Below, in pieces: positions 44,384-52,317 of a stretch of DNA of 64,000 nt (its first letter is position 1; each line of letters begins with the position of its first letter). The notes beneath the pieces were generated by a model that was given only the letters and a program-made list of their open reading frames with translations, was not told the origin of the DNA and did not search any database. The position numbers and the translations under genes are program-made. Source of the stretch: Alphaproteobacteria bacterium (lineage in GTDB: Bacteria; Pseudomonadota; Alphaproteobacteria; RF32; CAG-239); NCBI GenBank assembly GCA_028706255.1, contig JAQWBS010000001.1, positions 280,563 through 344,562 on the forward strand, in the 5' to 3' direction.

Positions 44384-46231
44384 ATGAAAAATGAATATGA
44401 TGTCATTGTCATCGGCGGCGGTCACGCCGGATGTGAAGCTTGTGCAGCAGCTGCTAGAATGGGTGCTCAAACGGCTCTAATTACGCATAAGATTGACACA
44501 ATTGGCGCAATGTCTTGTAATCCAGCAATCGGTGGCTTAGGGAAAGGGCATTTAGTTAGAGAAATTGATGCACTTGACGGTTTAATGGGGCGTGTCATTG
44601 ATAAGGCAGGAATCCAGTTTAGAATTTTAAATGCTTCAAAAGGACCAGCAGTTAGAGGTCCTCGTGCTCAAGCGGATAGAAAGCTTTATAAAAAACACAT
44701 GCTTGAAATGTTGCAAGCACAAGAAAACTTAGACATCATTGAAGCTGCTGTTGAAGGATTGCTCTTTAATGGAGAAGAAGTTTCAGGCGTTATTCTTGCT
44801 GACGGAAAAGAATTGAAAGCTAAATCAGTGGTGCTTACCTCAGGAACTTTTTTAAATGGCGTGATGTTTGTTGGTCATAAAACCTCAATAGGTGGACGTA
44901 TTGATGATGTCACTTGTGTTGGTATAACACCGTATTTAAAGTCTAAGGGTGTTGAAGTAGGTAGGCTTAAAACAGGAACACCAGCAAGGCTTAATGGAAA
45001 GACAATCAATTGGGAAATTCTTGAAACACAAAGTGGCGATGAAAAGCTCATTCCTTTTTCATATTTGAATAAAGAAATTACCACACCGCAAATTAATTGC
45101 TATATTACACATACAAATGAAGAAACACACCAAATTATTCGTGACAATTTTGATAAGTGCGCTTTGTTCTCAGGATTAATTAAAGGGATTGGTCCAAGAT
45201 ATTGCCCAAGCATTGAAGATAAACTTGTGAAGTTTGCAGACAAAACTTCTCACCAAATTTTTCTTGAGCCAGAAGGTTTAGACACAGATGTTATTTATCC
45301 AAATGGCATTTCAACTTCTTTGCCTGCAGATGTTCAAGAGAAATTTATTCATACAATGAAGGGTTTGGAAAATGTTGAAATTTTGCAATATGCTTATGCC
45401 ATTGAATATGACTTTGTTAATCCGCAAGAGCTTAATTCAACTTTAGAAATTAAAAAAGTTCCACATCTTTTCTTGGCAGGACAAATCAATGGTACAACAG
45501 GATATGAAGAAGCTGCTGCTCAAGGGCTTGTTGCTGGAGCAAATGCAGCCTTGAAAGCACTAAATTCAGACAAGATATTATATGTTGATAGAAGTATGGG
45601 ATATATTGGGGTGATGATTGATGATTTAATCACCAAGGGTGTTGATGAGCCTTATCGTATGTTTACTTCTCGTTCTGAATATCGTCTTTTCTTGAGAGCA
45701 GATAATGCAGACGCACGCTTAACGGAATATGGCTATCATATGGGTTTGGTTAGTGAAGAAAGATACAGTGTATTTAAACAGAAGTATGATGCAATAAATC
45801 ATTATCATGAACTTGTTGAAAGTCTTTTTGTGAGTCCACAGGAGTTAGAAACTTTTGGTGTGAAGACTAAAAAAGACGGGGTTAAAAGAACTGCTTTTAA
45901 TGTGATGAGTTATGATAATGTTTCACGTGAAACAGTGTTACAAATTTGGCCAGAGCTTTTTGAAATTCCTGAAGATGTTTATGAGGCAATTGAGATTGAA
46001 GCAATTTATGCGGGTTATATTAAACGTCAATTGGCTGATATTGAACTGTTTAAAAAAGACGAAAAATTACGAATTAAAGAAGATGTTGATTATAAGAAAA
46101 TTGGTGGGCTTTCCAATGAAATGGTTGCTAAACTTTCTAAGGTTAAACCTTCAACCATAGGCGAGGCCTCCCGTATTCCAGGCGTGACACCAGCAGCAAT
46201 TATGGCTATTTTGAGTTTTGTAAAGAAATAG
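44384..46231 (+). CDS. mnmG: tRNA uridine-5-carboxymethylaminomethyl modification enzyme MnmG
   Basis: FAD-dependent partner of MnmE. 615 residues. VIVIGGGHAGCEACAAAARMG is the FAD fold, quoted in part: IGGGHAGCEACAAAARMG. SCNPAIGGLGKGHLVREIDALDG, LKTGTPARLNGKTI, GPRYCPSIEDK and LFLAGQINGTTGYEEAAAQG are diagnostic. The C-terminal helical domain ends with GVTPAAIMAILSFVKK. A perfect parS lies at 45919-45934, encoding DNVSRET, and two copies of the dispersed 14-mer lie inside (44927, 45775). Confidence 0.97.
   Translation: MKNEYDVIVIGGGHAGCEACAAAARMGAQTALITHKIDTIGAMSCNPAIGGLGKGHLVREIDALDGLMGRVIDKAGIQFRILNASKGPAVRGPRAQADRKLYKKHMLEMLQAQENLDIIEAAVEGLLFNGEEVSGVILADGKELKAKSVVLTSGTFLNGVMFVGHKTSIGGRIDDVTCVGITPYLKSKGVEVGRLKTGTPARLNGKTINWEILETQSGDEKLIPFSYLNKEITTPQINCYITHTNEETHQIIRDNFDKCALFSGLIKGIGPRYCPSIEDKLVKFADKTSHQIFLEPEGLDTDVIYPNGISTSLPADVQEKFIHTMKGLENVEILQYAYAIEYDFVNPQELNSTLEIKKVPHLFLAGQINGTTGYEEAAAQGLVAGANAALKALNSDKILYVDRSMGYIGVMIDDLITKGVDEPYRMFTSRSEYRLFLRADNADARLTEYGYHMGLVSEERYSVFKQKYDAINHYHELVESLFVSPQELETFGVKTKKDGVKRTAFNVMSYDNVSRETVLQIWPELFEIPEDVYEAIEIEAIYAGYIKRQLADIELFKKDEKLRIKEDVDYKKIGGLSNEMVAKLSKVKPSTIGEASRIPGVTPAAIMAILSFVKK
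45919..45934. other. parS: Perfect parS site in mnmG
   Basis: TGTTTCACGTGAAACA, a complete 16-base palindrome identical to the universal ParB-binding sequence. Confidence 0.9.
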
Positions 46232-46260
46232 TTTAAACACTGTATTTAAAGGGACTAACA

Positions 46261-46830
46261 ATGCAAATTTTGAAAGACTTGGAAGTATATAAACCATATG
46301 ATGAGGTCGAAGCTGAAGATATCAAATCTATGAAACAGTTTTTGAAAGCCTTTGGAGAATTTGGTTTTTTAAGAGAATGTTTACCAGCTCATATGACAAC
46401 AATTGTTTGGGTGGTTAATCCTGAGCGAACAAAAGTTTTAATGGGATATCACAACATCTATCAAGTTTTCACATGGTTTGGCGGTCATGCTGATGGAGAG
46501 TTTAATCTTTTAGAAAATGCTAAAACAGAACTCACAGAAGAAACAGGCATTTCAAATTATAAAATTTTGAATAGTGGCAAGCCTTTTGATTATTCTTCTA
46601 TGCATGTGCAAACACATCTTAAACATGGAAAAAGAGTGACAGAACATTTGCATTTTAATGCAACATATCTTTTTGAGGTTCCAGAAGATGAAAAGTTTAG
46701 AATTGCTGAAGGCGAAAACTCAGCAATTTCATGGATTGATGTGAAAGATTTACATAACCATTGTGACTGTGAAATTGTAGGTATAACCTACAAAAGACTT
46801 ATGGATAAGATCTATAAACAAAAGCTCTAG
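46261..46830 (+). CDS. NUDIX hydrolase
   Basis: 189 residues. The NUDIX helix is GHADGEFNLLENAKTELTEE; the EL-x-EE-x-G core is intact, but the upstream Glu is shifted by one and the usual Arg before the Glu is Thr. Strands such as VWVVNPERTKVLMGYH and WFGGHADG precede it, and ENSAISWIDVKDL follows. Substrate unknown; it is a pyrophosphatase-type domain. AAAGGGA precedes the ATG, and one copy of the dispersed 14-mer (46237) lies in its leader. First of three accessory genes inserted between mnmG and rsmG. Confidence 0.82.
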   Translation: MQILKDLEVYKPYDEVEAEDIKSMKQFLKAFGEFGFLRECLPAHMTTIVWVVNPERTKVLMGYHNIYQVFTWFGGHADGEFNLLENAKTELTEETGISNYKILNSGKPFDYSSMHVQTHLKHGKRVTEHLHFNATYLFEVPEDEKFRIAEGENSAISWIDVKDLHNHCDCEIVGITYKRLMDKIYKQKL

Positions 46831-46902
46831 TTAAACAATTCTTAAAGACTGATATGATATTTTTATATCATTATGATTCTAACTTTCAAAGGGGACTCCA
46901 AG

Positions 46903-48324
46903 ATGAAAGACACTTGTTTATTTATTCCAAAAAATTTGACAATTGAGGGTGGTCATCCCGTCAAAGGTGAAGTTGAAATTAGTGGTGCAAAAAACGCCAT
47001 TCTTGGACTTATGGCAGCAGCTTTATTGACAGATGAAAAAGTTTTTTTAAGCAATGTTCCTTACATTAGTGACGTTTTGGAAATGGGGCATATTTTGGTC
47101 GATTTAGGTGTTCGAGTTAAATATAATCCTGAAACTAAAGTTTTGTTGCTCCATGCCCAAAAAATTAAGAAAAATATTCTAAGTGATAAAGCTTTAAAGC
47201 TCAGAGCGAGTTACTATCTTTGGGGTGCTTTACTTGCCAGATTTAAACATACAAATGAATTTAAAGAGTTAAAAGTTCTTGTTCCAGGGGGGTGCTCTTT
47301 TGGTGGTAAAAGACCAACAGATTTCCACGAACAGCTCATCAAAAATATCTTTGGAGCGCACATTTCAGAAGAAAAAATAAATGGAAAACATTACCTTAAT
47401 TTCAGACTTCCAGATATTGAATTAAAGAATAACCAACCAATTTATACCACAGCAAAAGTTTCTCATGGGGCAACATTTCACTGGTTGCTTTCCATTGCTG
47501 GAACGCAAGATGTGAAGATGATGTATAACTCTTCTCTTGAGCCTGAAGTTTCAAACTTAATTGATATGCTGAAAAAAATGGGTTTAAATATCAGTGGTTC
47601 TGAGCGAACAGGTCTAATTTATAGCGGTAAAAATCAAGGGTTATTAAAAGGTGGTTGCTTTGAAGTTATTCCTGATAGGTTAGAGGCGGGGACATATGTT
47701 TTGCTCGCACTTGGCACAAAAGGAACTGTCAGAATTAAAAATATCAATCTTGAACATTGCGCCCCTTGGCTCAAACAACTAACAAAAACAGTGAATAATG
47801 GCATATATTATTCTTTTGATAAGAAAGACCTTATTGTCGATTTCAGAGAAGTTGAGGCTTATGAAGGGTCATATTTACAAATGTCACCTTTCCCAGGCTT
47901 TGAAACGGATTTACAACAGATTTGGACACCAATCTTAGGACTTGCAAACTCAGACTCAATGATTGTTGATATGATTTGGCCGGGACGTATTGCACATTTA
48001 GAAGAAATGAAAAAATTTGGCTTGAATAGTGAAGTTGAACAAATTGAAGTTTCTTCCTCTCAAGACACAACAAGCCAAGCATTGTTTGCACATATTAAAC
48101 CATCAGTTTATCACGCTGCAAAAACCAAAGGAACAGATTTACGTGGCACAATGGCAGTTATCATTTTATCATGTATGGCTGAGGGAAAAAGCATTGTTGA
48201 AAACCCAAGTTTTGCTTTAAGAGGATATCCTAATTTAATTGAAAATTTGAAAGGGCTTGGCATTAATGTTAAGCTTTCAAAAGAAGGTCAAACAGTTGAA
48301 TGTTTACCAGATTTGAAAAAGTAA
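46903..48324 (+). CDS. Divergent UDP-GlcNAc enolpyruvyltransferase-like protein (MurA family)
   Basis: 473 residues with the EPSP-synthase/MurA two-domain fold, about 50 longer than usual MurA. Seen: EISGAKNAILGLMAAALL (active-site Lys), VPGGCSFGGKRPTDFHEQL (the loop holding the PEP-adduct Cys), GFETDLQQIW (catalytic Asp), and GTDLRGTMAVIILSCMAEG near the end. The catalytic residues are present, so it may be active. The divergence suggests a paralogue or an unusual MurA; whether another murA exists is not visible here. The ATG at 46903 has AAGGGGA upstream, whereas the ATG at 46873 does not. Confidence 0.78.
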   Translation: MKDTCLFIPKNLTIEGGHPVKGEVEISGAKNAILGLMAAALLTDEKVFLSNVPYISDVLEMGHILVDLGVRVKYNPETKVLLLHAQKIKKNILSDKALKLRASYYLWGALLARFKHTNEFKELKVLVPGGCSFGGKRPTDFHEQLIKNIFGAHISEEKINGKHYLNFRLPDIELKNNQPIYTTAKVSHGATFHWLLSIAGTQDVKMMYNSSLEPEVSNLIDMLKKMGLNISGSERTGLIYSGKNQGLLKGGCFEVIPDRLEAGTYVLLALGTKGTVRIKNINLEHCAPWLKQLTKTVNNGIYYSFDKKDLIVDFREVEAYEGSYLQMSPFPGFETDLQQIWTPILGLANSDSMIVDMIWPGRIAHLEEMKKFGLNSEVEQIEVSSSQDTTSQALFAHIKPSVYHAAKTKGTDLRGTMAVIILSCMAEGKSIVENPSFALRGYPNLIENLKGLGINVKLSKEGQTVECLPDLKK

Positions 48325-48396
48325 TCTAAAGGGAACTTGAAAAAATTTAGCAAGCACATACTCATCAGAGATGGCTCATTAATATATAGGACGAAG

Positions 48397-49662
48397 ATGA
48401 AGAAAGATTACCCGAGCAAAGAAGAAGCTCTTAAAATTTGGCTAGAAGGCATGAATTATAGACGCTCTCAAAATGCCACAGAAGTTTTAGATCAATATCA
48501 TGAAAATATGTATATCTTTCACACTAAAACTGTTGCTCGAATGGCAGAAAAAATTGCTGCAAAAACAGTGTCTTTAAATCCTGAAAAAGCATATGTGTGC
48601 GGACTTTTGCATGATTATGGTAGAAAGCTTGATGAGAAAATTTTAAATGCTTTTCATGGATTAGTCGGTTATCACGAACTTAATAAGCTAGGTTATCCAG
48701 AAGTTGCAAAAATTTGTCTAACACATAGTTTTCCAGTAAAAGACTTTAATCAAAAGATAATGACTTATCCCGAAGATTGGGTCAGACAGATTAGAGCAGA
48801 GCTAATAAAATTTAATTATGATGACTATGATAAATTAATTCAACTATGTGATAAAATGGCAACAGGTTATGCAATGGTTTCAATTGAACACCGTGTAGAA
48901 TCAATTTATAAAAGATATAATTTAACTCAAGAACAATTTGAAGCTCAGCTAAATGAAGGTTTAGAACTTAAAGCACATTTTGATAAACTTTGCGGTGAAG
49001 ATGTTTATAAGGTTATTGGTTTAATTGAAGATAAAGAAATTCCAACTTTGAAAGAAGCTGAAAAAATTTGGCAAGAGGGAATAGACTATCGTCGTAAAAA
49101 TCCCGTTGAAAGGCCTTTAAGTTTTTATATTGAAGAAGAATATATTTATCACACAAAAAGTATTGCTGAGGCGGCAAAAAAACTTGCTGAAAAAACGCTG
49201 TATTTAAATCCAGAAAGAGCATATATTTTTGGTCTTCTTCATGATTATGGTAAGAAGATTGATGAAAAAATCAGTAAAACTTTTCATGGACGTGTTGGTT
49301 ATGATGAACTAATGGAACGAGGATATAGCCATGTCGCTCAAATTTGTTTAACTCATACTTTTCCAAACAAAAATTTTCGTTCAGAGGATTATAAGTATTC
49401 AGATGAAATGATTCTTTGGATAAGAAGCAAACTTTCAGAAATTGAATATAGTGATTATGATATGTTAATACAGCTTTGTGATAAATTTTTTGAGGGACTG
49501 ACAATGATTTCAATTGAAAAGAGAATGAAACATATTCAAGAAAGATATGGGTTGAATGATGAGGCCTATCATAACTTGGTCTCGGAGGGATTAGTCCTTA
49601 AGAAATTTTTTGATGAGGCTTGTGGAGAAGACGTTTATAAAATTTTAGGAATCGAAAAATAA
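48397..49662 (+). CDS. Tandem-duplicated HD-domain phosphohydrolase-like protein
   Basis: 421 residues made of two similar halves of about 205-210 residues. Half 1 has YIFHTKTVARMAEKIA, CGLLHDYGRKLDEKI and LIQLCDKMATG. Half 2 has YIYHTKSIAEAAKKLA, FGLLHDYGKKIDEKI and LIQLCDKFFEG. Each keeps the H...HD...D metal site, and each ends CGEDVYK. HD domains of this kind (YqeK/HD-hydrolase like) cleave nucleotides or phosphodiesters; substrate unknown. ATG at 48397 with AGGA upstream is preferred to the TTG at 48337. It follows the MurA-like gene in the same orientation. Confidence 0.82.
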   Translation: MKKDYPSKEEALKIWLEGMNYRRSQNATEVLDQYHENMYIFHTKTVARMAEKIAAKTVSLNPEKAYVCGLLHDYGRKLDEKILNAFHGLVGYHELNKLGYPEVAKICLTHSFPVKDFNQKIMTYPEDWVRQIRAELIKFNYDDYDKLIQLCDKMATGYAMVSIEHRVESIYKRYNLTQEQFEAQLNEGLELKAHFDKLCGEDVYKVIGLIEDKEIPTLKEAEKIWQEGIDYRRKNPVERPLSFYIEEEYIYHTKSIAEAAKKLAEKTLYLNPERAYIFGLLHDYGKKIDEKISKTFHGRVGYDELMERGYSHVAQICLTHTFPNKNFRSEDYKYSDEMILWIRSKLSEIEYSDYDMLIQLCDKFFEGLTMISIEKRMKHIQERYGLNDEAYHNLVSEGLVLKKFFDEACGEDVYKILGIEK

Positions 49663-49744
49663 TATTTGCCAAATATAACGTCACGTAGTAAAATGCTCGC
49701 AAAGAAAATTATTAACTAATTATAAACCACTAAAATCAAGAGTC

Positions 49745-50074
49745 ATGGAAGCTGTAAAAGTTTTAGAAGATTATTTGAATCTATACAAAAGTTTTTTGTA
49801 TATGAAAGGAAGTCAAGCAATGGAAACAATTCTTTTTATTGCGGGTCCAAACCCTTGTTATTTAACTAATTGGATTTGTTACGCTGAAATGGGTATAAAA
49901 GACTCATTAAAGATTCTTAATGAAAAAGAAATTGCTCCTGAAGCCGCCGAAGAGCTTTACACGCTAATTTCAAAGAATAAAGAAATCTTAATTAAACTCT
50001 CAAAAGAAAGTTTGACGACTTTGATTGATAAACCAATTTTTGAACCATATCGCACTTATTTAGTGGAGATATAG
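49745..50074 (+). CDS. Hypothetical protein
   Basis: 109 residues, not recognised and largely helical. METILFIAGPNPCYLTNWICYAEMGIKDS contains two cysteines, quoted in part: ETILFIAGPNPCYLTNW. The rest is amphipathic helix (APEAAEELYTLISKNKEIL). There is no signal peptide and no catalytic motif. The ribosome site is weak, but the frame is followed directly by a terminator and no alternative gene fits. Confidence 0.55.
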   Translation: MEAVKVLEDYLNLYKSFLYMKGSQAMETILFIAGPNPCYLTNWICYAEMGIKDSLKILNEKEIAPEAAEELYTLISKNKEILIKLSKESLTTLIDKPIFEPYRTYLVEI

Positions 50075-50097
50075 AGATTTATTTATCCTTAAAAATT

Positions 50098-50126
50098 AAC
50101 GCTTACCAATTTGGTAAGCGTTTTTT
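50098..50126. terminator. Bidirectional terminator
   Basis: Stem AACGCTTACC / GGTAAGCGTT with AATTT loop and six T, between the hypothetical gene and the convergent azoreductase-like gene. Confidence 0.85.
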
Positions 50127-50144
50127 ATGTATTTTTAATCTGTA

Positions 50145-50723
50145 TTAGATAACTAAGTCTAGAGATTCCCTAATTTGAGAAATATTATTCAAGTTTGTTT
50201 CTTTATCGTAAAAGATATTTAAGAAGGTAATGTTTTCAATGCCAAAAATTTTAAAGCAGTTCTTAATTGAAGCTTCGAAAGTACTTTCAATTCTTGTGTC
50301 TGTATAAATTCCACCCCATTCAGAAACAATATAAACTCTTTTATCTTTAAGTAAGCCCTCCCAAGATTGGGAAACAGTGGCATCAATTCTAAAAGAATGT
50401 TCAAGCCAGTTTTTAAAGATTGCAGGAACATTAAGCAAGTATCCCGGAACACCAATGACATAAACATCAGCCTCTAAAAAGGGCTGAATATTATAAGTTG
50501 AAAGAATGGCTTTATCAAAATCCGTTCTATCTTTTTCAGGCTTAAACATCGCGATTTGATATTCTTTAGTAATGAAAGGAATTTGTTCTTTCACCAAATC
50601 AAGATAATAAAGTTCTGAATTAGGATATTTGAGTGTAAGCTTCTCAACAAGAATTTTTGTATGTTGTCTAGTTTGCGACTCATTAAAGTCATTAACGGAG
50701 CAATCAAGCTGAAAAATCTTCAT
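50145..50723 (-). CDS. FMN-dependent NADH-azoreductase-like flavodoxin-fold protein
   Basis: 192 residues. The flavodoxin-fold quinone/azo-reductase family is indicated by the N-terminal strand MKIFQLDCSVN with phosphate-binding SQTRQH, then DVYVIGVPGYLLNVPAIFKNWLEHSFR, the FMN-contacting region of AzoR, and VYIVSEWGGIY. Likely a two-electron quinone reductase. Single gene, opposite in strand to the mnm/par run. Confidence 0.8.
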   Translation of the reverse strand: MKIFQLDCSVNDFNESQTRQHTKILVEKLTLKYPNSELYYLDLVKEQIPFITKEYQIAMFKPEKDRTDFDKAILSTYNIQPFLEADVYVIGVPGYLLNVPAIFKNWLEHSFRIDATVSQSWEGLLKDKRVYIVSEWGGIYTDTRIESTFEASIKNCFKIFGIENITFLNIFYDKETNLNNISQIRESLDLVI

Positions 50724-50906
50724 TATTTAAGTTCCCAAATTATAATTAAACTAAAGACATATTATATAATATATAAGTGTAAATAAAAGAATAACAAATA
50801 AGATAAAGCAAATAATCTATCTTCTTGTTTTAAGATTCTTTTTTATGTTGTTTATAAGTCGATAATTTATATTTTAAATTCAGCAAAAAAAAGCTATAAA
50901 ATAATT

Positions 50907-51536
50907 ATGAAAAATTTAGAAAAAAAATATAATGTTTCACGTGAAACAATCGACAAGTTGAAAACTTATGAAGCTTCACTAAACGAGTGGCAACAAAAAT
51001 TCAACTTAGTTAGCAATAGCTCATTGTCAAATTCTTGGAATCGACACTTTGAAGATTCAATGCAACTTTTCTCACTTTTACCAGAAAGTGCAAAAACACT
51101 TTATGATTTTGGCTCTGGTGCTGGTTTCCCTGGGATGGTGTTGGCGATTATGGCAGCAGAAAAAACACCGTATTTAAAAGTTAATCTGGTTGAAAGCATT
51201 AAAAAGAAAACACTGTATTTAAATGAAGTAAAAAGTTTGACAGGAATTAATAATGTCAACATCATCAACGACAGAGTTGAAAATTTGAAAACTCAAGTTG
51301 CAGATGTAATCACATCAAGAGCAATGACCTCATTAAATGGCCTTTTAGGATATGCACACAGATTTTGCGGAAAGCATACAAAATGCATTTTTCCAAAAGG
51401 AAGAAGTCACCAAGAAGAAATCTTGGAAGCACAAAAAAACTGGAAGTTTAATTTAGAAATTTTACAAAGCACACAAAGTGATGAAGGAGTCATTCTAATA
51501 ATCACAAATTTATCAAAAACTAAGGGAGCAAAATAA
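50907..51536 (+). CDS. rsmG: 16S rRNA (guanine527-N7)-methyltransferase
   Basis: Methylates G527 of 16S rRNA (GidB). 209 residues. The N-terminus KKYNVSRETIDKLKTYEASL includes a perfect parS in the coding sequence (50933-50948). LYDFGSGAGFPGMVLAIM is the SAM site, VNLVESIKKKTLYLNEV motif II, and ITSRAMTSLNGLLGYA is conserved. Two copies of the dispersed 14-mer sit 45 bases apart inside (51165, 51210). It starts the rsmG-parA-parB operon; parA begins one base after its stop. Confidence 0.96.
   Translation: MKNLEKKYNVSRETIDKLKTYEASLNEWQQKFNLVSNSSLSNSWNRHFEDSMQLFSLLPESAKTLYDFGSGAGFPGMVLAIMAAEKTPYLKVNLVESIKKKTLYLNEVKSLTGINNVNIINDRVENLKTQVADVITSRAMTSLNGLLGYAHRFCGKHTKCIFPKGRSHQEEILEAQKNWKFNLEILQSTQSDEGVILIITNLSKTKGAK
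50933..50948. other. parS: Perfect parS site in rsmG
   Basis: TGTTTCACGTGAAACA near the 5' end of rsmG, encoding NVSRET, the classical position of a parS in gidB. Confidence 0.92.
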
Positions 51537-51537
51537 A

Positions 51538-52317
51538 ATGCCTAGAATTATCTCAATTGCTAACCGTAAAGGCGGCGTTGGTAAAACAACAACAACAGTT
51601 AACGTTGCAACGGCAATGGCAGCTGTTGGCAAAAAAGTTCTTGTGATTGATTTAGACCCACAAGGGAATGCGTCAACTTCAATGGGAATTGACAAGCGTG
51701 GACGCATGGCATCTTCTTATGATGTGTTGCTCGGTGATAAAACTTTGGCAGAAGCAATTGTCTGGACAGAAGTTCCAAACTTTTCAATCGTTCCTTCATC
51801 ACCAGATTTAGCTGGTGCTGAAATTGAATTAGTCGATATTGAAAATCGTGAATATGCTTTGCGCAAAGCCCTTGAAAAAGGTGCTGTAAATTATGATTAT
51901 GTTTTAATCGATTGTCCGCCTTCATTAAACCTCATCACAGTAAATGCACTTGTTGCTTCTGATGCTGTTGTTGTTCCACTTCAATGTGAATTTTTGGCTT
52001 TAGAAGGAATTACAGATCTAATCAGAAACATCACGCAAATCAAAAAGAGATTTAATCCGAAATTAGAATTACAAGGTGTTGTGCTCACTATGTATGACAA
52101 AAGAAATAATTTAACGCAAATGGTTGAAGATGACGTAAGAAGCTTCTTTGGAAAAAAAGTTTATGACACAGTCATTCCGAGAAATGTTAGAGTTTCAGAA
52201 GCTCCATCACATGGTAAACCAGTCATTTTATATGATTTTAACTGTAATGGTTCACAAGCTTATATTAATTTAACAGGTGAACTTTTGAAGAGAGAAAAGG
52301 ACTTATTAGCATGCTAG
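51538..52317 (+). CDS. parA: Chromosome partitioning ATPase ParA/Soj
   Basis: Deviant Walker ATPase whose ATP-dependent DNA binding moves ParB-parS complexes. 259 residues. IANRKGGVGKTTTTVN is the deviant Walker A with signature Lys, VLVIDLDPQGNASTSMG is A', DYVLIDCPPSLNLIT Walker B, and NVRVSEAPSHGKPVILYD the conserved C-terminal box. It starts one base after rsmG and overlaps parB by seven bases. Confidence 0.97.
   Translation: MPRIISIANRKGGVGKTTTTVNVATAMAAVGKKVLVIDLDPQGNASTSMGIDKRGRMASSYDVLLGDKTLAEAIVWTEVPNFSIVPSSPDLAGAEIELVDIENREYALRKALEKGAVNYDYVLIDCPPSLNLITVNALVASDAVVVPLQCEFLALEGITDLIRNITQIKKRFNPKLELQGVVLTMYDKRNNLTQMVEDDVRSFFGKKVYDTVIPRNVRVSEAPSHGKPVILYDFNCNGSQAYINLTGELLKREKDLLAC

Larger units (their letters stand above)
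43075..51223 (+). repeat. Dispersed 14-mer motif ACASYGTATTTAAA (8 copies)
   Basis: ACACCGTATTTAAA at 44927 and 51165; ACACTGTATTTAAA at 46237 and 51210; ACGCTGTATTTAAA at 49195; ACAGTGTATTTAAA at 45775; ACAATGTATTTAAA at 43075; ACAGTGTCTTTAAA at 48565. All are on the plus strand, in different genes and frames of use, and one is intergenic. No inverted copy was noticed elsewhere in the window by eye. The zone coincides with the parS zone. Function unknown. Confidence 0.5.
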
